From the NCBI GenBank assembly GCA_023457355.1, contig JAEWLW010000015.1:1-25208 (forward strand): a stretch of 25,208 nt of DNA, written 5' to 3'. Under the pieces are notes generated by a model. The model saw only the letters and a program-made list of their open reading frames with translations, was not told the origin of the DNA and searched no databases. This stretch comes from Bacillota bacterium. GTDB lineage: Bacteria > Bacillota > Clostridia > Oscillospirales > Ruminococcaceae. The position numbers and the translations under genes are program-made. Shown in pieces: positions 13,454 to 22,251 of this stretch. Within the stretch, counting starts at the first letter, position 1. Each line of letters starts with the position of its first letter.

Positions 13454-15379
13454 GTGAGCAACACTCAGCAGAACAATTATGACGAAAATCAGATACAAGT
13501 CCTTGAAGGGCTTGAGGCGGTTCGTAAACGCCCGGGTATGTATATCGGTTCTACTGGACCGCGCGGTTTACATCATCTGGTATACGAAATTGTCGATAAT
13601 TCTATTGACGAAGCGCTCGCAGGCTTTTGCACCGATATAGAGGTGGACATTCTGCCTGACGATGTCATTCGTGTTACGGATAATGGCCGCGGTATCCCGG
13701 TTGGTATACAGCCAAAGATGGGCATTCCCGCTGTAACCGTAGTTTTTACAATTTTACATGCCGGCGGCAAATTTGGCGGCGGTGGTTATAAGGTTTCCGG
13801 CGGGTTACACGGTGTTGGCTCTTCAGTTGTCAATGCGCTGTCGGAATGGTTGGAAGTAGAAGTTTGTGACGGTCATCATCGTTACCACCAGCGATTTGAA
13901 CGCGGGCTTATCGTAACCGATTTAAAAATAATCGGTGATACGGATAAAACCGGCACAATCGTGACCTTTAAAGCGGATTCCAAAATATTTGAAGAGACGG
14001 CCTATGATAAGGAAATTTTACTGACCCGATTGCGTGAACAGGCTTTTTTGAATGCGGGCATTCGCATTGTGCTGCGTGATACCAGAGATGAGGAGCCTTT
14101 TGAGGCAGATCTTTGTTATGCGGGGGGCATTTGTAGTTTTGTTGAATATATCCATGAAAAGCGTGCGCTTGAGTCCTTGCATTCCGATGTTATTTATGTC
14201 ACCGGGCAGGATGGCGATTCAATTGCGGAAGTTGCTCTGCAATACAATGACAGCTATAATGAGCTCATTCTCTCCTTTGCCAATAACATTCACACCGGTG
14301 AGGGTGGTACGCATGAAATTGGTTTTAAGTCGGGACTGACGCGTGTCATGAATGATTTTGCCAGGCGCTATAATCTTTTAAAAGATTCCGATAAGAATTT
14401 AACCGGAGAAGATGTTCGTGAGGGCTTAACCGCGATTATATCGGTGAAGCTGACCGAGGCACAGTTTGAGGGGCAGACCAAAGCAAAACTTGGCAATACG
14501 GCGATACGTTCCCTGGTCGATTCCATGCTCTCTGAAAAACTGACGCAGTATTTTGAAGAAAATCCGTCTGTATGCCGGACAATTCTGGAAAAAGCACTCG
14601 GTGCGGCGCGGGCAAGAGAAGCGGCACGAAAGGCCAGAGAACTTACCCGCAGAAAATCTGCCCTTGAGACGGCATCGTTGCCCGGTAAATTGGCCGACTG
14701 TTCCGAAAAGGGAACAGACCGTACAGAAATTTATATCGTCGAGGGTGATTCTGCGGGCGGTTCGGCAAAATCTGGACGCGACCGGCGCTTTCAGGCTATT
14801 TTGCCGCTGTGGGGAAAAATGCTCAACGTTGAAAAGGTGCGTGAAGAAAAGGTTTACGGCAACGACAAGCTCACACCTGTCATCACCGCGCTGGGTTGCG
14901 GCATTCGGGATGAGTTTGACCTCACAAAGTTGCGCTATGATAAAGTTATCATCATGGCCGATGCCGATGTCGACGGTTCACATATCAGAACACTGCTGCT
15001 GACCTTCTTTTTTAGATATATGCGGCCATTAATTGAAACGGGCCATATTTATCTGGCACAGCCGCCGCTTTATAAAGTCAGCCGTGGAAAGCAGGTGCGG
15101 TATGCCTATACCGACCATGAGCTTGAAAAGGAAATGAAGGAACTTGCGCCCAACGGTGAAAAGGTGGATATTCAGCGCTATAAAGGTCTTGGTGAGATGA
15201 ACCCCGAACAGCTTTGGGAGACGACTATGGACCCCATGCGCAGAACAATTCTCAAGGTGGAAATGGAGGATGCGGTTTCGGCCGATGCCATATTCTCTGT
15301 GCTGATGGGGGACAAAGTGCAGCCGCGCCGTGAATTCATTGAACAGAATGCGAAATATGTGAAAAACCTGGATATCTGA
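13454..15379 (+). CDS. gyrB: DNA gyrase subunit B
   Basis: GyrB supplies the ATPase and part of the DNA-cleavage site of gyrase, which introduces negative supercoils. The 641 residues have the GHKL ATPase fold (VDNSIDEALAG, DNGRGIPV, GGLHGVGSSVVNALS) and the TOPRIM metal-binding motifs EGDSAGG (430-436) and DADVDGSHIRTLLLTFF. The C-terminal YKGLGEMN is diagnostic for type II topoisomerase B subunits. The position equivalent to E. coli Lys447 is Trp453 (LPLWGK). The length is that of Firmicutes GyrB. The start is GTG at 13454 with AGGAG 9 nt upstream. Confidence 0.97.
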   Translation: MSNTQQNNYDENQIQVLEGLEAVRKRPGMYIGSTGPRGLHHLVYEIVDNSIDEALAGFCTDIEVDILPDDVIRVTDNGRGIPVGIQPKMGIPAVTVVFTILHAGGKFGGGGYKVSGGLHGVGSSVVNALSEWLEVEVCDGHHRYHQRFERGLIVTDLKIIGDTDKTGTIVTFKADSKIFEETAYDKEILLTRLREQAFLNAGIRIVLRDTRDEEPFEADLCYAGGICSFVEYIHEKRALESLHSDVIYVTGQDGDSIAEVALQYNDSYNELILSFANNIHTGEGGTHEIGFKSGLTRVMNDFARRYNLLKDSDKNLTGEDVREGLTAIISVKLTEAQFEGQTKAKLGNTAIRSLVDSMLSEKLTQYFEENPSVCRTILEKALGAARAREAARKARELTRRKSALETASLPGKLADCSEKGTDRTEIYIVEGDSAGGSAKSGRDRRFQAILPLWGKMLNVEKVREEKVYGNDKLTPVITALGCGIRDEFDLTKLRYDKVIIMADADVDGSHIRTLLLTFFFRYMRPLIETGHIYLAQPPLYKVSRGKQVRYAYTDHELEKEMKELAPNGEKVDIQRYKGLGEMNPEQLWETTMDPMRRTILKVEMEDAVSADAIFSVLMGDKVQPRREFIEQNAKYVKNLDI

Positions 15380-15384
15380 CAGGT

Positions 15385-15400
15385 TGTTTCACGTGAAACA
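15385..15400. promoter_or_regulatory. parS: parS site 1
   Basis: TGTTTCACGTGAAACA is a perfect 16-bp palindrome identical to the bacterial parS consensus bound by ParB/Spo0J. It begins 6 bp after the gyrB stop codon. ParB loads here and spreads to organise the origin region for segregation with ParA and SMC. The ParB itself is not encoded in this window. Confidence 0.95.
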
Positions 15401-15407
15401 TTTTAGG

Positions 15408-15439
15408 TGCAGGCTTTTAGGCGTTTTGGTGCGCCTGCA
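15408..15439. other. Hairpin in the gyrB-gyrA spacer
   Basis: TGCAGGC (15408-15414) pairs with GCCTGCA (15433-15439) around an 18-nt loop. No T run follows, so it is not a typical terminator. It may influence processing of the gyrB-gyrA message or be fortuitous. Confidence 0.4.
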
Positions 15440-15459
15440 GAAATGAAAGGTGAAAACTG

Positions 15460-17991
15460 ATGGACGAAATAATACATGGCAGATTGATACCGGTCGACAT
15501 TGAAAACGAGATGAAAAAAAGCTATCTCGATTATTCCATGTCGGTCATTGTTGGGCGTGCCTTGCCTGATGTGCGCGACGGATTAAAACCGGTTCACCGC
15601 CGTATTCTTTATACACTGTTTGAGAATGGTATTTATTCCGATAAGGCCTATAGAAAGTGCGCTGATACGGTTGGTTCAGTGCTGGGACGTTATCATCCGC
15701 ACGGTGATGCCAGCGTTTATGATGCAATGGTGCGCCTGGCGCAGGATTTTTCCATGCGTTATCCCTTGATTGACGGACATGGTAACTTTGGTTCAATCGA
15801 CGGTGACCCTGCGGCTGCTTATCGTTATACCGAATCACGTATGAGCAAGATTTCAATGTCGATGCTTACCGATATTGATAAGGAAACGGTTAATTTTGTT
15901 CCAAACTTTGATGACCGTTTAAAAGAACCGAGTGTTTTGCCCTCCCGTTTTCCAAATCTTTTGGTCAACGGCTCAACCGGTATTGCGGTTGGCATGGCTA
16001 CAAATATTCCGCCCCATAACATGGGCGAGGTTATAGATGCGGTTTGTGCCCTGATTGATAATCCTGAGGCGACGCTTGAGGAGTTGATGCAGCATTTACC
16101 CGGACCTGATTTTCCTACCGGCGGCACCATTATGGGCCGCAGCGGTATCCGCGCGGCCTATGGTACCGGGCGCGGCAGAATACTTGTTCGTGCCAAAACA
16201 CATGTGGAGGAGATGTCCAACGGGCGCGAACGTATTGTTGTCACTGAAATTCCTTATGGTGTGAATAAGGCCCGCCTCATAGAGGCGATTGCCGACTTGG
16301 TTAAAGATAAGCGCATCGAACAGATATCGGATTTGCGCGATGAATCCGACCGCGATGGCATGCGCATGGTCATAGAGCTCAAGCGCGATGCGAATACGGC
16401 AATCGTACTTAATCAGCTCTATTCCTACAGCCAGATGCAGGAAACCTTTGGCGTTATTATGCTGGCACTGGTTGGCGGTGTGCCGAAGGTGATGTCGCTA
16501 AAAGAAATTTTGCAGCACTATGTCAAGTTCCAGGAAGAAATTGTTGTGCGCAGAACGCGTTTTGACCTGCGGAAAGCGGAAGAGCGCGCACATATTCTGG
16601 AAGGCTTGAAGCGTGCTATCGATATTGTGGATGAAATTATTGCGGTGATCCGTGCGACAAAAGGCAGTCAGTCTGATGCAAAAGCGGCTGTTATGGCGCA
16701 TTTCGATTTTGACGAACCGCAGGCGTCCGCTATTGTTGCTTTCCGCCTCGGCCAGTTGGCCGGTCTTGAAATTGAAAAGATTATCAATGAATTAGGCGAG
16801 CTTGAAGTGAAAATTGCGGAGTGGAGAAGTATTTTGGCTGATGAACAAAAGGTTCTCACCATCGTAAAGCAGGAGATTTCTGCGATTGGGGCCAAATACA
16901 GCGATATGCGCCGAACAGAAATACAAACTGTTTCAGGCGAAGTGGATATTGAGGATCTCATCCCGGAGTCGGAATGCGTCATTACGCTGACTTACTATGG
17001 TTATATTAAACGGCAACCCGTTGATACCTATAAGACACAACGCCGCGGTGGCCGCGGTGTTACCGGCATGACCCGCAGGGAAGAGGATTTTGCGACGGAA
17101 TTGTTTATTTGTTCGACACATGATTATATCATGTTCTTTACCAGCCGCGGCCGTGTTTACCGCTTAAAGGGCTACGAGATTGCGGAAAGCTCAAGAACCG
17201 GCAAGGGTACGAATATCATCAATTTGCTGCCGTTGGAGCAGGGCGAAAAGGTGACATCCACCATCAAAGTCAGCCCGGTAGAGATTGAAAAATATCTATG
17301 CATGGTCACTAAAAACGGCGTTATTAAGCGCACTGCGCTCTCGGCCTTTAAAAATATTCGCAAAGCCGGGTTGATTGCGGTTAATCTTGACGACAATGAC
17401 GAGCTGGCATGGGTCCGCATGACGGATGGCGAGGATGACCTGATTATCGCTACAAGAAATGGCCGTGCGATCCGCTTTAATGAGACAGAAGCACGTGGCA
17501 TGGGCCGTAATGCCCGCGGTGTACGCGCAATTTCTCTGGATGATGGCGATAGCGTTGTCGGCATGGCGCGCGTCCGTGATAACAGCGCACTGCTTACCGT
17601 AACGGAAAATGGGTTGGGCAGAAGATCACTGATTTCCGAATATCCGTTGCGTTCCCGTGGCGGTAAGGGCGTCATCAATTATTACACCAATAAAAACGGC
17701 CCGGTTGCGGGGATACGGTCTATTGATGAAACAGATGATGTATTTCTCATTTCAGACGACGGTATCATTATTCGGATTGGCGCCGCTGAAATTACCACAC
17801 AATCACGTTATGGCGGTGGTGTACGGGTGATGCGCTTGGCTGAAGGCAGCAAATTGGTTACACTGGCCAGAGCGCCTTCAGAAGAAAACACCGAAGAAGA
17901 ACCGGACACGGATTCTGAACTGACCGAGGAAGATGAAAACAGCAGTATAAAACAGGAAGTTCAGGAAGAGGACAATTCTTCAGAGGACTAA
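15460..17991 (+). CDS. gyrA: DNA gyrase subunit A
   Basis: GyrA cuts and rejoins DNA through a tyrosine and wraps DNA with its C-terminal beta-pinwheel. In the 843 residues the catalytic Tyr123 is in AAYRYTE, and the quinolone-region block YHPHGDASVYD (78-88) has Ala84 where E. coli has Ser83. The GyrA-box QRRGGRG (527-533) identifies it as gyrase rather than ParC. The tail from about 806 is rich in Glu, Asp and Ser and probably disordered. AAAGGTG precedes the ATG. It follows gyrB after an 80-bp spacer containing a parS site, and is followed by a hairpin terminator and a second parS. Confidence 0.97.
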   Translation: MDEIIHGRLIPVDIENEMKKSYLDYSMSVIVGRALPDVRDGLKPVHRRILYTLFENGIYSDKAYRKCADTVGSVLGRYHPHGDASVYDAMVRLAQDFSMRYPLIDGHGNFGSIDGDPAAAYRYTESRMSKISMSMLTDIDKETVNFVPNFDDRLKEPSVLPSRFPNLLVNGSTGIAVGMATNIPPHNMGEVIDAVCALIDNPEATLEELMQHLPGPDFPTGGTIMGRSGIRAAYGTGRGRILVRAKTHVEEMSNGRERIVVTEIPYGVNKARLIEAIADLVKDKRIEQISDLRDESDRDGMRMVIELKRDANTAIVLNQLYSYSQMQETFGVIMLALVGGVPKVMSLKEILQHYVKFQEEIVVRRTRFDLRKAEERAHILEGLKRAIDIVDEIIAVIRATKGSQSDAKAAVMAHFDFDEPQASAIVAFRLGQLAGLEIEKIINELGELEVKIAEWRSILADEQKVLTIVKQEISAIGAKYSDMRRTEIQTVSGEVDIEDLIPESECVITLTYYGYIKRQPVDTYKTQRRGGRGVTGMTRREEDFATELFICSTHDYIMFFTSRGRVYRLKGYEIAESSRTGKGTNIINLLPLEQGEKVTSTIKVSPVEIEKYLCMVTKNGVIKRTALSAFKNIRKAGLIAVNLDDNDELAWVRMTDGEDDLIIATRNGRAIRFNETEARGMGRNARGVRAISLDDGDSVVGMARVRDNSALLTVTENGLGRRSLISEYPLRSRGGKGVINYYTNKNGPVAGIRSIDETDDVFLISDDGIIIRIGAAEITTQSRYGGGVRVMRLAEGSKLVTLARAPSEENTEEEPDTDSELTEEDENSSIKQEVQEEDNSSED

Positions 17992-17997
17992 GCTAAA

Positions 17998-18024
17998 AGG
18001 CCGTCGGAGATTCTCCGACGGCCT
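17998..18024 (+). terminator. Terminator hairpin after gyrA
   Basis: AGGCCGTCGGAGA (17998-18010) pairs with TCTCCGACGGCCT (18012-18024), a very stable GC-rich stem with a tight loop. On the plus strand the following T content is poor (AATGTTTC), so it may be a weak U-tract terminator; a T run exists only on the minus side. It ends 2 bp before a parS site. Confidence 0.7.
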
Positions 18025-18026
18025 AA

Positions 18027-18042
18027 TGTTTCACGTGAAACA
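18027..18042. promoter_or_regulatory. parS: parS site 2
   Basis: A second perfect copy of TGTTTCACGTGAAACA lies 2.6 kb from the first, directly after the gyrA terminator hairpin. Both sites are within 9 kb of dnaA, the usual origin-proximal location for parS. Confidence 0.95.
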
Positions 18043-18107
18043 TTCTTTAAAAGCAAGATTTTCTCACAATTATCAAAATTAATTTATACCATTTTTACAT
18101 TCGGCAG

Positions 18108-18113
18108 TATAAT
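18108..18113 (+). promoter_or_regulatory. Probable -10 box for the two-component operon
   Basis: A perfect TATAAT lies 29 bp before the response regulator ATG. The -35 region 17 bp upstream is poor (TATACC), which would suit a promoter that needs an activator, perhaps the regulator itself. Confidence 0.5.
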
Positions 18114-18142
18114 TAAAGTAATAGGGAGAAGGGGGAAAGGGA

Positions 18143-18811
18143 ATGGCCAAGTTATTAATTGTTGATGATGAAGAAAAAATTCGCTTTGTCGTAAAGGAAT
18201 ATGCGCAATTTTCCGGCCATGAGGTAGCGGAAGCACCCGATGGGGCGGAAGCGGTGGCATTTTGTAAGGATAATAAATTTGATTTGATTGTGATGGATAT
18301 TATGATGCCCAAGGTGGATGGATTTACGGCTGTTAAACAAATCAGAAAATTTTCTCCTGTGCCGGTTATTATGCTTTCGGCCAGGGGGGAGGAATATGAT
18401 AAGCTGTTCGGCTTTGAGCTGGGCATTGATGATTATGTGGTCAAGCCTTTCTCTCCAAAAGAACTGATGGCGCGCATTACAGCCGTTTTAGCCAGAAGTC
18501 AACAAGCGCGCAATGAACATGAAAAGCTGGAGTTTGGCAGTTTGGTTATCGACTTGACCGGCAGGACGGTTACGGTGGACAGTGCCGCACTGCAAATGAC
18601 ACCTAAAGAATATGAACTGCTGTTTTATATGGTTAAAAACCGCGGCATAGCGCTTTCGCGTGAGCGGTTGATTACTGAAGTCTGGGGTTATGACTATTTT
18701 GGCGACGACCGGACATTGGACACCCATATTAAAATGCTGCGTCAAAATCTGGGCAAATATCGAAACTGTATCGTTACACTGCGCTCAATGGGGTATAAAT
18801 TTGAATATTGA
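18143..18811 (+). CDS. Two-component response regulator, OmpR/PhoB family
   Basis: The 222 residues have a receiver domain with acidic pocket Asp8-Asp9, phospho-acceptor Asp52 (VMDIMMP), switch Ser79 and Lys101 (VVKPF). A winged-helix DNA-binding domain follows (MTPKEYELLFYMVKN, RERLITEVWGYDYFGDDRTLDTHIKMLRQNLG, RSMGYKFEY). It is a transcription factor activated by the kinase encoded 23 bp downstream. The purine-rich GGGGGAAAGGG stretch lies just before the ATG. The neighbouring efflux operon is the most likely target, but this is inferred from position only. Confidence 0.93.
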   Translation: MAKLLIVDDEEKIRFVVKEYAQFSGHEVAEAPDGAEAVAFCKDNKFDLIVMDIMMPKVDGFTAVKQIRKFSPVPVIMLSARGEEYDKLFGFELGIDDYVVKPFSPKELMARITAVLARSQQARNEHEKLEFGSLVIDLTGRTVTVDSAALQMTPKEYELLFYMVKNRGIALSRERLITEVWGYDYFGDDRTLDTHIKMLRQNLGKYRNCIVTLRSMGYKFEY

Positions 18812-18834
18812 CAGCAGCATGAAAGGAAACAGCC

Positions 18835-20253
18835 ATGTTTAAGATAAACAGAAGTATAGAGCGGCGCATTGTTATCTCACTGTTGGGTTATACTTTGTTC
18901 ACTGTTGCTTTGCTGTGGCTGTTTCAGATTATATTTATAAGAAGTTACTATCACATCATGCAGAAAGCCAGTATTATTCAGGCCGGTAATCAAATTCTGA
19001 ACAGCTTTGACGACAGCGACTTTGAAGCGAAGCTGGAACGTATCTGTTTCATGCATGGTATGTGTTGTGTTGTAATTGATCAAGAAGGAAGAGAGCTTTA
19101 TTCTATCGACATGTTGGGTCGGGGTTGCCTGATACATTCGCCGGCAAAAACTTTCGTCGCGAAAATAATAGCGCCGGTTAAAAATGGCGAAAAGGATGAA
19201 ATTATCGCCAAGGTTCGTGATAGCCGCTTCCGCAACCAGGCGATGATCTATGCGCATTCTTTAACGGATACAAAAAACAAGCAGGTAATCATCCTTTTAA
19301 ATGCGCCGCTTGAGCCGGTTGGCTCAACCAAAAGCATTCTGAAAAGTCAGCTTAAAATTATTACGGGTTTGCTGATTATTGTCGCAATTGTTATGTCTAA
19401 GCTGGTTGCGACAAGAATTTCACGCCCGATAAAAAATATAACCCAAAAGGCAAAAGGGCTGGCGACCGGCGAATATACGGCAGATTATGAAGGCGGCGGC
19501 GTAACTGAAATCGACGAACTGGCACAGGCATTAAACTATTCGGCCGAGGGGCTTTCAAAGGTTGAAGATTTAAGGCGCGAGTTGGTCGCTAATGTTTCAC
19601 ATGATCTGAAAACACCTTTGACCATGATTAAGGCCTATGCCGAAATGATCCGCGATTTGACAGGGGAAAATAAAGAAAAGCGTGATGCTCAGCTGGATGT
19701 GATTATTTCAGAAACGGACAGACTGACTGTTTTGGTCACCGATCTTATTCAAATTTCCCGCGATGAGAACGAGATGCGCAATTTAAAACCGGAAATTTTT
19801 AATCTTTCACAGATGATTTCAGACATCACGGGTCGTTTTGCACAAATCAATCCGGAATACAGAATAAAAGTTCAGGCCCAGAGTGATATATCGGCGTATG
19901 CCGATAAGCAAAGTATTGGGCAGGTACTCTATAATTTGATATCCAATGCTATAAATTACACAGGACAGGATAAAACCGTTTGGGTATCACTATCAGAAAC
20001 GCCACAAAAGCGATTGCGCGTTGAAATAAGGGACAGCGGAAAGGGAATTCCAAAAGAGGAGTTACCCCTGATATGGGAACGTTATTACCGCAGCCAGAAT
20101 ACGCATCAGCGGGCGGTGGTCGGCAGCGGCCTTGGGCTTTCAATTGTAAAAAGTGCATTGACGCAACAAAATCTGCCGTTTGGGGTTGAGAGCGAACTTC
20201 AAAAGGGAAGTTGCTTCTGGCTTGAACTACGCCCGGCGGACAGGAAAAAATAG
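18835..20253 (+). CDS. Sensor histidine kinase (HAMP, HisKA, HATPase)
   Basis: The 472-residue membrane kinase has TM1 (about 14-35), an extracytoplasmic sensor of about 135 residues and TM2 (about 171-189). A HAMP linker follows (about 190-243), then the H-box with His256 (NVSHDLKTPL), N-box Asn371 (NLISNAINYT), G1 box DSGKGIP and G2 box GSGLGLSIVK. The sensor has four cysteines (71, 77, 78 and 98), with three of them inside CFMHGMCC; metal or redox sensing is possible but unproven. AAAGGA lies 7-8 nt before the ATG. It phosphorylates the upstream regulator. A terminator follows, so the pair forms its own operon. Confidence 0.93.
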   Translation: MFKINRSIERRIVISLLGYTLFTVALLWLFQIIFIRSYYHIMQKASIIQAGNQILNSFDDSDFEAKLERICFMHGMCCVVIDQEGRELYSIDMLGRGCLIHSPAKTFVAKIIAPVKNGEKDEIIAKVRDSRFRNQAMIYAHSLTDTKNKQVIILLNAPLEPVGSTKSILKSQLKIITGLLIIVAIVMSKLVATRISRPIKNITQKAKGLATGEYTADYEGGGVTEIDELAQALNYSAEGLSKVEDLRRELVANVSHDLKTPLTMIKAYAEMIRDLTGENKEKRDAQLDVIISETDRLTVLVTDLIQISRDENEMRNLKPEIFNLSQMISDITGRFAQINPEYRIKVQAQSDISAYADKQSIGQVLYNLISNAINYTGQDKTVWVSLSETPQKRLRVEIRDSGKGIPKEELPLIWERYYRSQNTHQRAVVGSGLGLSIVKSALTQQNLPFGVESELQKGSCFWLELRPADRKK

Positions 20254-20262
20254 AAAAAGCAC

Positions 20263-20298
20263 AAGAAAGCGATAAATGCAGGTTTATCGCTTTCTTTT
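20263..20298 (+). terminator. Intrinsic terminator of the two-component operon
   Basis: AAGAAAGCGATAAA (20263-20276) pairs perfectly with TTTATCGCTTTCTT (20283-20296) around a 6-nt loop, followed by more T. It starts 10 bp past the kinase stop codon. Confidence 0.88.
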
Positions 20299-20334
20299 AT
20301 AATATCCTCTGCCCGGTATCACCTGAATATCACA

Positions 20335-20363
20335 TTGCTGCAATACGCTTAGAACAGTATTCA
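20335..20363 (+). promoter_or_regulatory. Possible promoter of the efflux operon
   Basis: TTGCTG (20335-20340) and TATTCA (20358-20363) are 17 bp apart, downstream of the terminator and 23 bp before the adaptor ATG. The -10 is imperfect. No clear direct repeat for an OmpR-type regulator was seen. Confidence 0.45.
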
Positions 20364-20385
20364 TAACGGGAAGGGCGAATAAAAA

Positions 20386-22251
20386 ATGGAGCAGCTGCAA
20401 GTAACCGAAAAAGAAATGAAAACACCTGCTATCGAGGATAGTTTAAGCGATAATCAGCAGGAGCTGCTGGCACTGTTGGGGAAAAAACGAAAAAGCGGGT
20501 TTAAAAAATATCTGCCAGCGGCAGCCCTTGTCGCATTACTGTTGCTGGCCTTGATTCTATGGCGTCTACTTAAAGAGAATAAAAGCGACAACAGCCAAAT
20601 AACTTACCGTCAGTATACCGTGCAGCGGGGGGATGTCATAGTCGGGTCAAGCGAAAGTTCCTCCATTTCATTAAGCCGAGAGGTAGTTAAATTTCCGGTT
20701 TCTACAGTGGTGGAAAAGGTATTTGTTAAGGCAGGTCAATCTGTCAAACAAGGCGAACCGTTGATGCAGCTGGATATTGATGAAATTAAAGCGGGACTGG
20801 TTTCCTACCAGTTGCAGGTTAAAATGGCCGAATTGGAACTTGAGCAGTCCAAGCTGGACCAGCAATCCAAGCTGCTTAAGGCTGAACAGACCTATAAAAC
20901 TGCTCTGTTGCAAGGGCAACTGGCAGAAAGCAGTCAAAATGTAACAATTACCCAGCTTGAAAAGCAGTTGGCTGATGCGCAGGAAGAATTGGCTGATGCG
21001 CTTGAAGATTTACACACCTATCAAAACTATCAGGATGACTATGACGACGATTATTCCGATTTGCAATCGCTGTCCAAACGGGTGGCAACTTATAAATCGC
21101 TTTATCAGCAATATTACAGCCGCTATCAGGAAGTAGCCGGACTGGAGACGGAACTTGCCACTTGGCAAAACTTGTATGACGATCTTACCGATGAAGAAAA
21201 GGCCGACACTGATGAAGAAAGCAGAGCGCAAATTTATCTCGCACATATTGCAACCATACAACAGCAAATGGGTGATGACACATCAAGTGCGCTTTACACC
21301 AGCTATCAAAACGCTTATGAAAATTATCAAACTGCCAACAGTAAATATGGCGATCGCCTTGCCGATTTTAACGAAACCTATGACATTGATTACGACGATG
21401 ATCAGGAGCTGGAAGATAAGATAACCGATCTTAAAGAAAAGGTTCAAAGCTATAATATTGCGTTGGAAAATGCTAAACTGGATCAACAGGCAGGGACACT
21501 TTCAGCAGAGCAGACAAAGCAGCTTACCGAGTTGGCGGCCCAAACAGCAGAGGCGCAGTATAATCTGACCACACTTCAACTTTCTCAGGCGGTGGATGAA
21601 GCCCAGGAGACCTATGACCAGACGGTGAAACAAATTAACGATATCCAAAAAAGCATTTCGGATGACGGCATTGTTTATGCGCCTTGTACCGGTATGATTG
21701 TCAGTGTGTCACTTGAAGAAGGGGACGATTTTGATGTATCCTACGATGAGGATACCGATACGCTCAATGAACAGACACTTCTTACAATGACCGATATCTC
21801 GTCGGTTTACGTACCAATCACCATTTCGGAGGAAGATATCCTCAACGTTTATATCGGCCAGCCGGCCAGCGTTACCATGAGTGCTTTTGAAGGCTTAACT
21901 TTTGACGCGCAGGTGGATACGGTATCGGTTGAGGCGGCACGCTCCGGCGCCGCGACCGTCAGCTACACTGTAAACGTCAAATATGTAGGGGAGAATACCC
22001 GTGACATGTATGAGGGTATGAGCGCGCAAACCACGCTTTTGCAGCGTGCCGCAAAAAACGTCCTTTATATTAACAACCAGGCGGTTACCAATAAAGACGG
22101 TATTGCAACGGTACAAAAGGTGGATGACGGTGGCAATACCGTTACAACGGCAGTCAAAACCGGCTTTTCAAACGGGCAATATGTTGAAATTATCAGCGGG
22201 CTTGAGGAGGGCGATACCGTTTTAGTGGCCAGCGGGGTAGGCAGAACATGA
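20386..22251 (+). CDS. Membrane-fusion (periplasmic-adaptor type) subunit of a MacAB-like efflux system
   Basis: The 621 residues start with a 40-residue cytoplasmic part and one TM helix (about 42-62). A lipoyl/barrel-sandwich half follows (VVEKVFVKAGQSVKQGEPLMQLD), then a very long coiled-coil hairpin (about 140-420) rich in Gln, Glu and Leu. The second lipoyl half is GIVYAPCTGMIVSVSLEEGD, followed by beta-barrel domains. Such HlyD/MacA-like adaptors in Gram-positives join FtsX/MacB-type ABC exporters. It is longer than typical MacA (about 370) because of the hairpin. Asp/Tyr-rich stretches occur at about 216-224, 332-342 and 447-459. AAGGG lies 10 nt before the ATG. The stop overlaps the permease start by 4 bp. 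Confidence 0.88.
   Translation: MEQLQVTEKEMKTPAIEDSLSDNQQELLALLGKKRKSGFKKYLPAAALVALLLLALILWRLLKENKSDNSQITYRQYTVQRGDVIVGSSESSSISLSREVVKFPVSTVVEKVFVKAGQSVKQGEPLMQLDIDEIKAGLVSYQLQVKMAELELEQSKLDQQSKLLKAEQTYKTALLQGQLAESSQNVTITQLEKQLADAQEELADALEDLHTYQNYQDDYDDDYSDLQSLSKRVATYKSLYQQYYSRYQEVAGLETELATWQNLYDDLTDEEKADTDEESRAQIYLAHIATIQQQMGDDTSSALYTSYQNAYENYQTANSKYGDRLADFNETYDIDYDDDQELEDKITDLKEKVQSYNIALENAKLDQQAGTLSAEQTKQLTELAAQTAEAQYNLTTLQLSQAVDEAQETYDQTVKQINDIQKSISDDGIVYAPCTGMIVSVSLEEGDDFDVSYDEDTDTLNEQTLLTMTDISSVYVPITISEEDILNVYIGQPASVTMSAFEGLTFDAQVDTVSVEAARSGAATVSYTVNVKYVGENTRDMYEGMSAQTTLLQRAAKNVLYINNQAVTNKDGIATVQKVDDGGNTVTTAVKTGFSNGQYVEIISGLEEGDTVLVASGVGRT

Noticed and set aside
19593..19608. Partial parS match (TGTTTCAC followed by ATGA)
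   Set aside because: Only 11 of 16 positions match and the bases encode the conserved NVSHD of the kinase H-box, which explains the resemblance.
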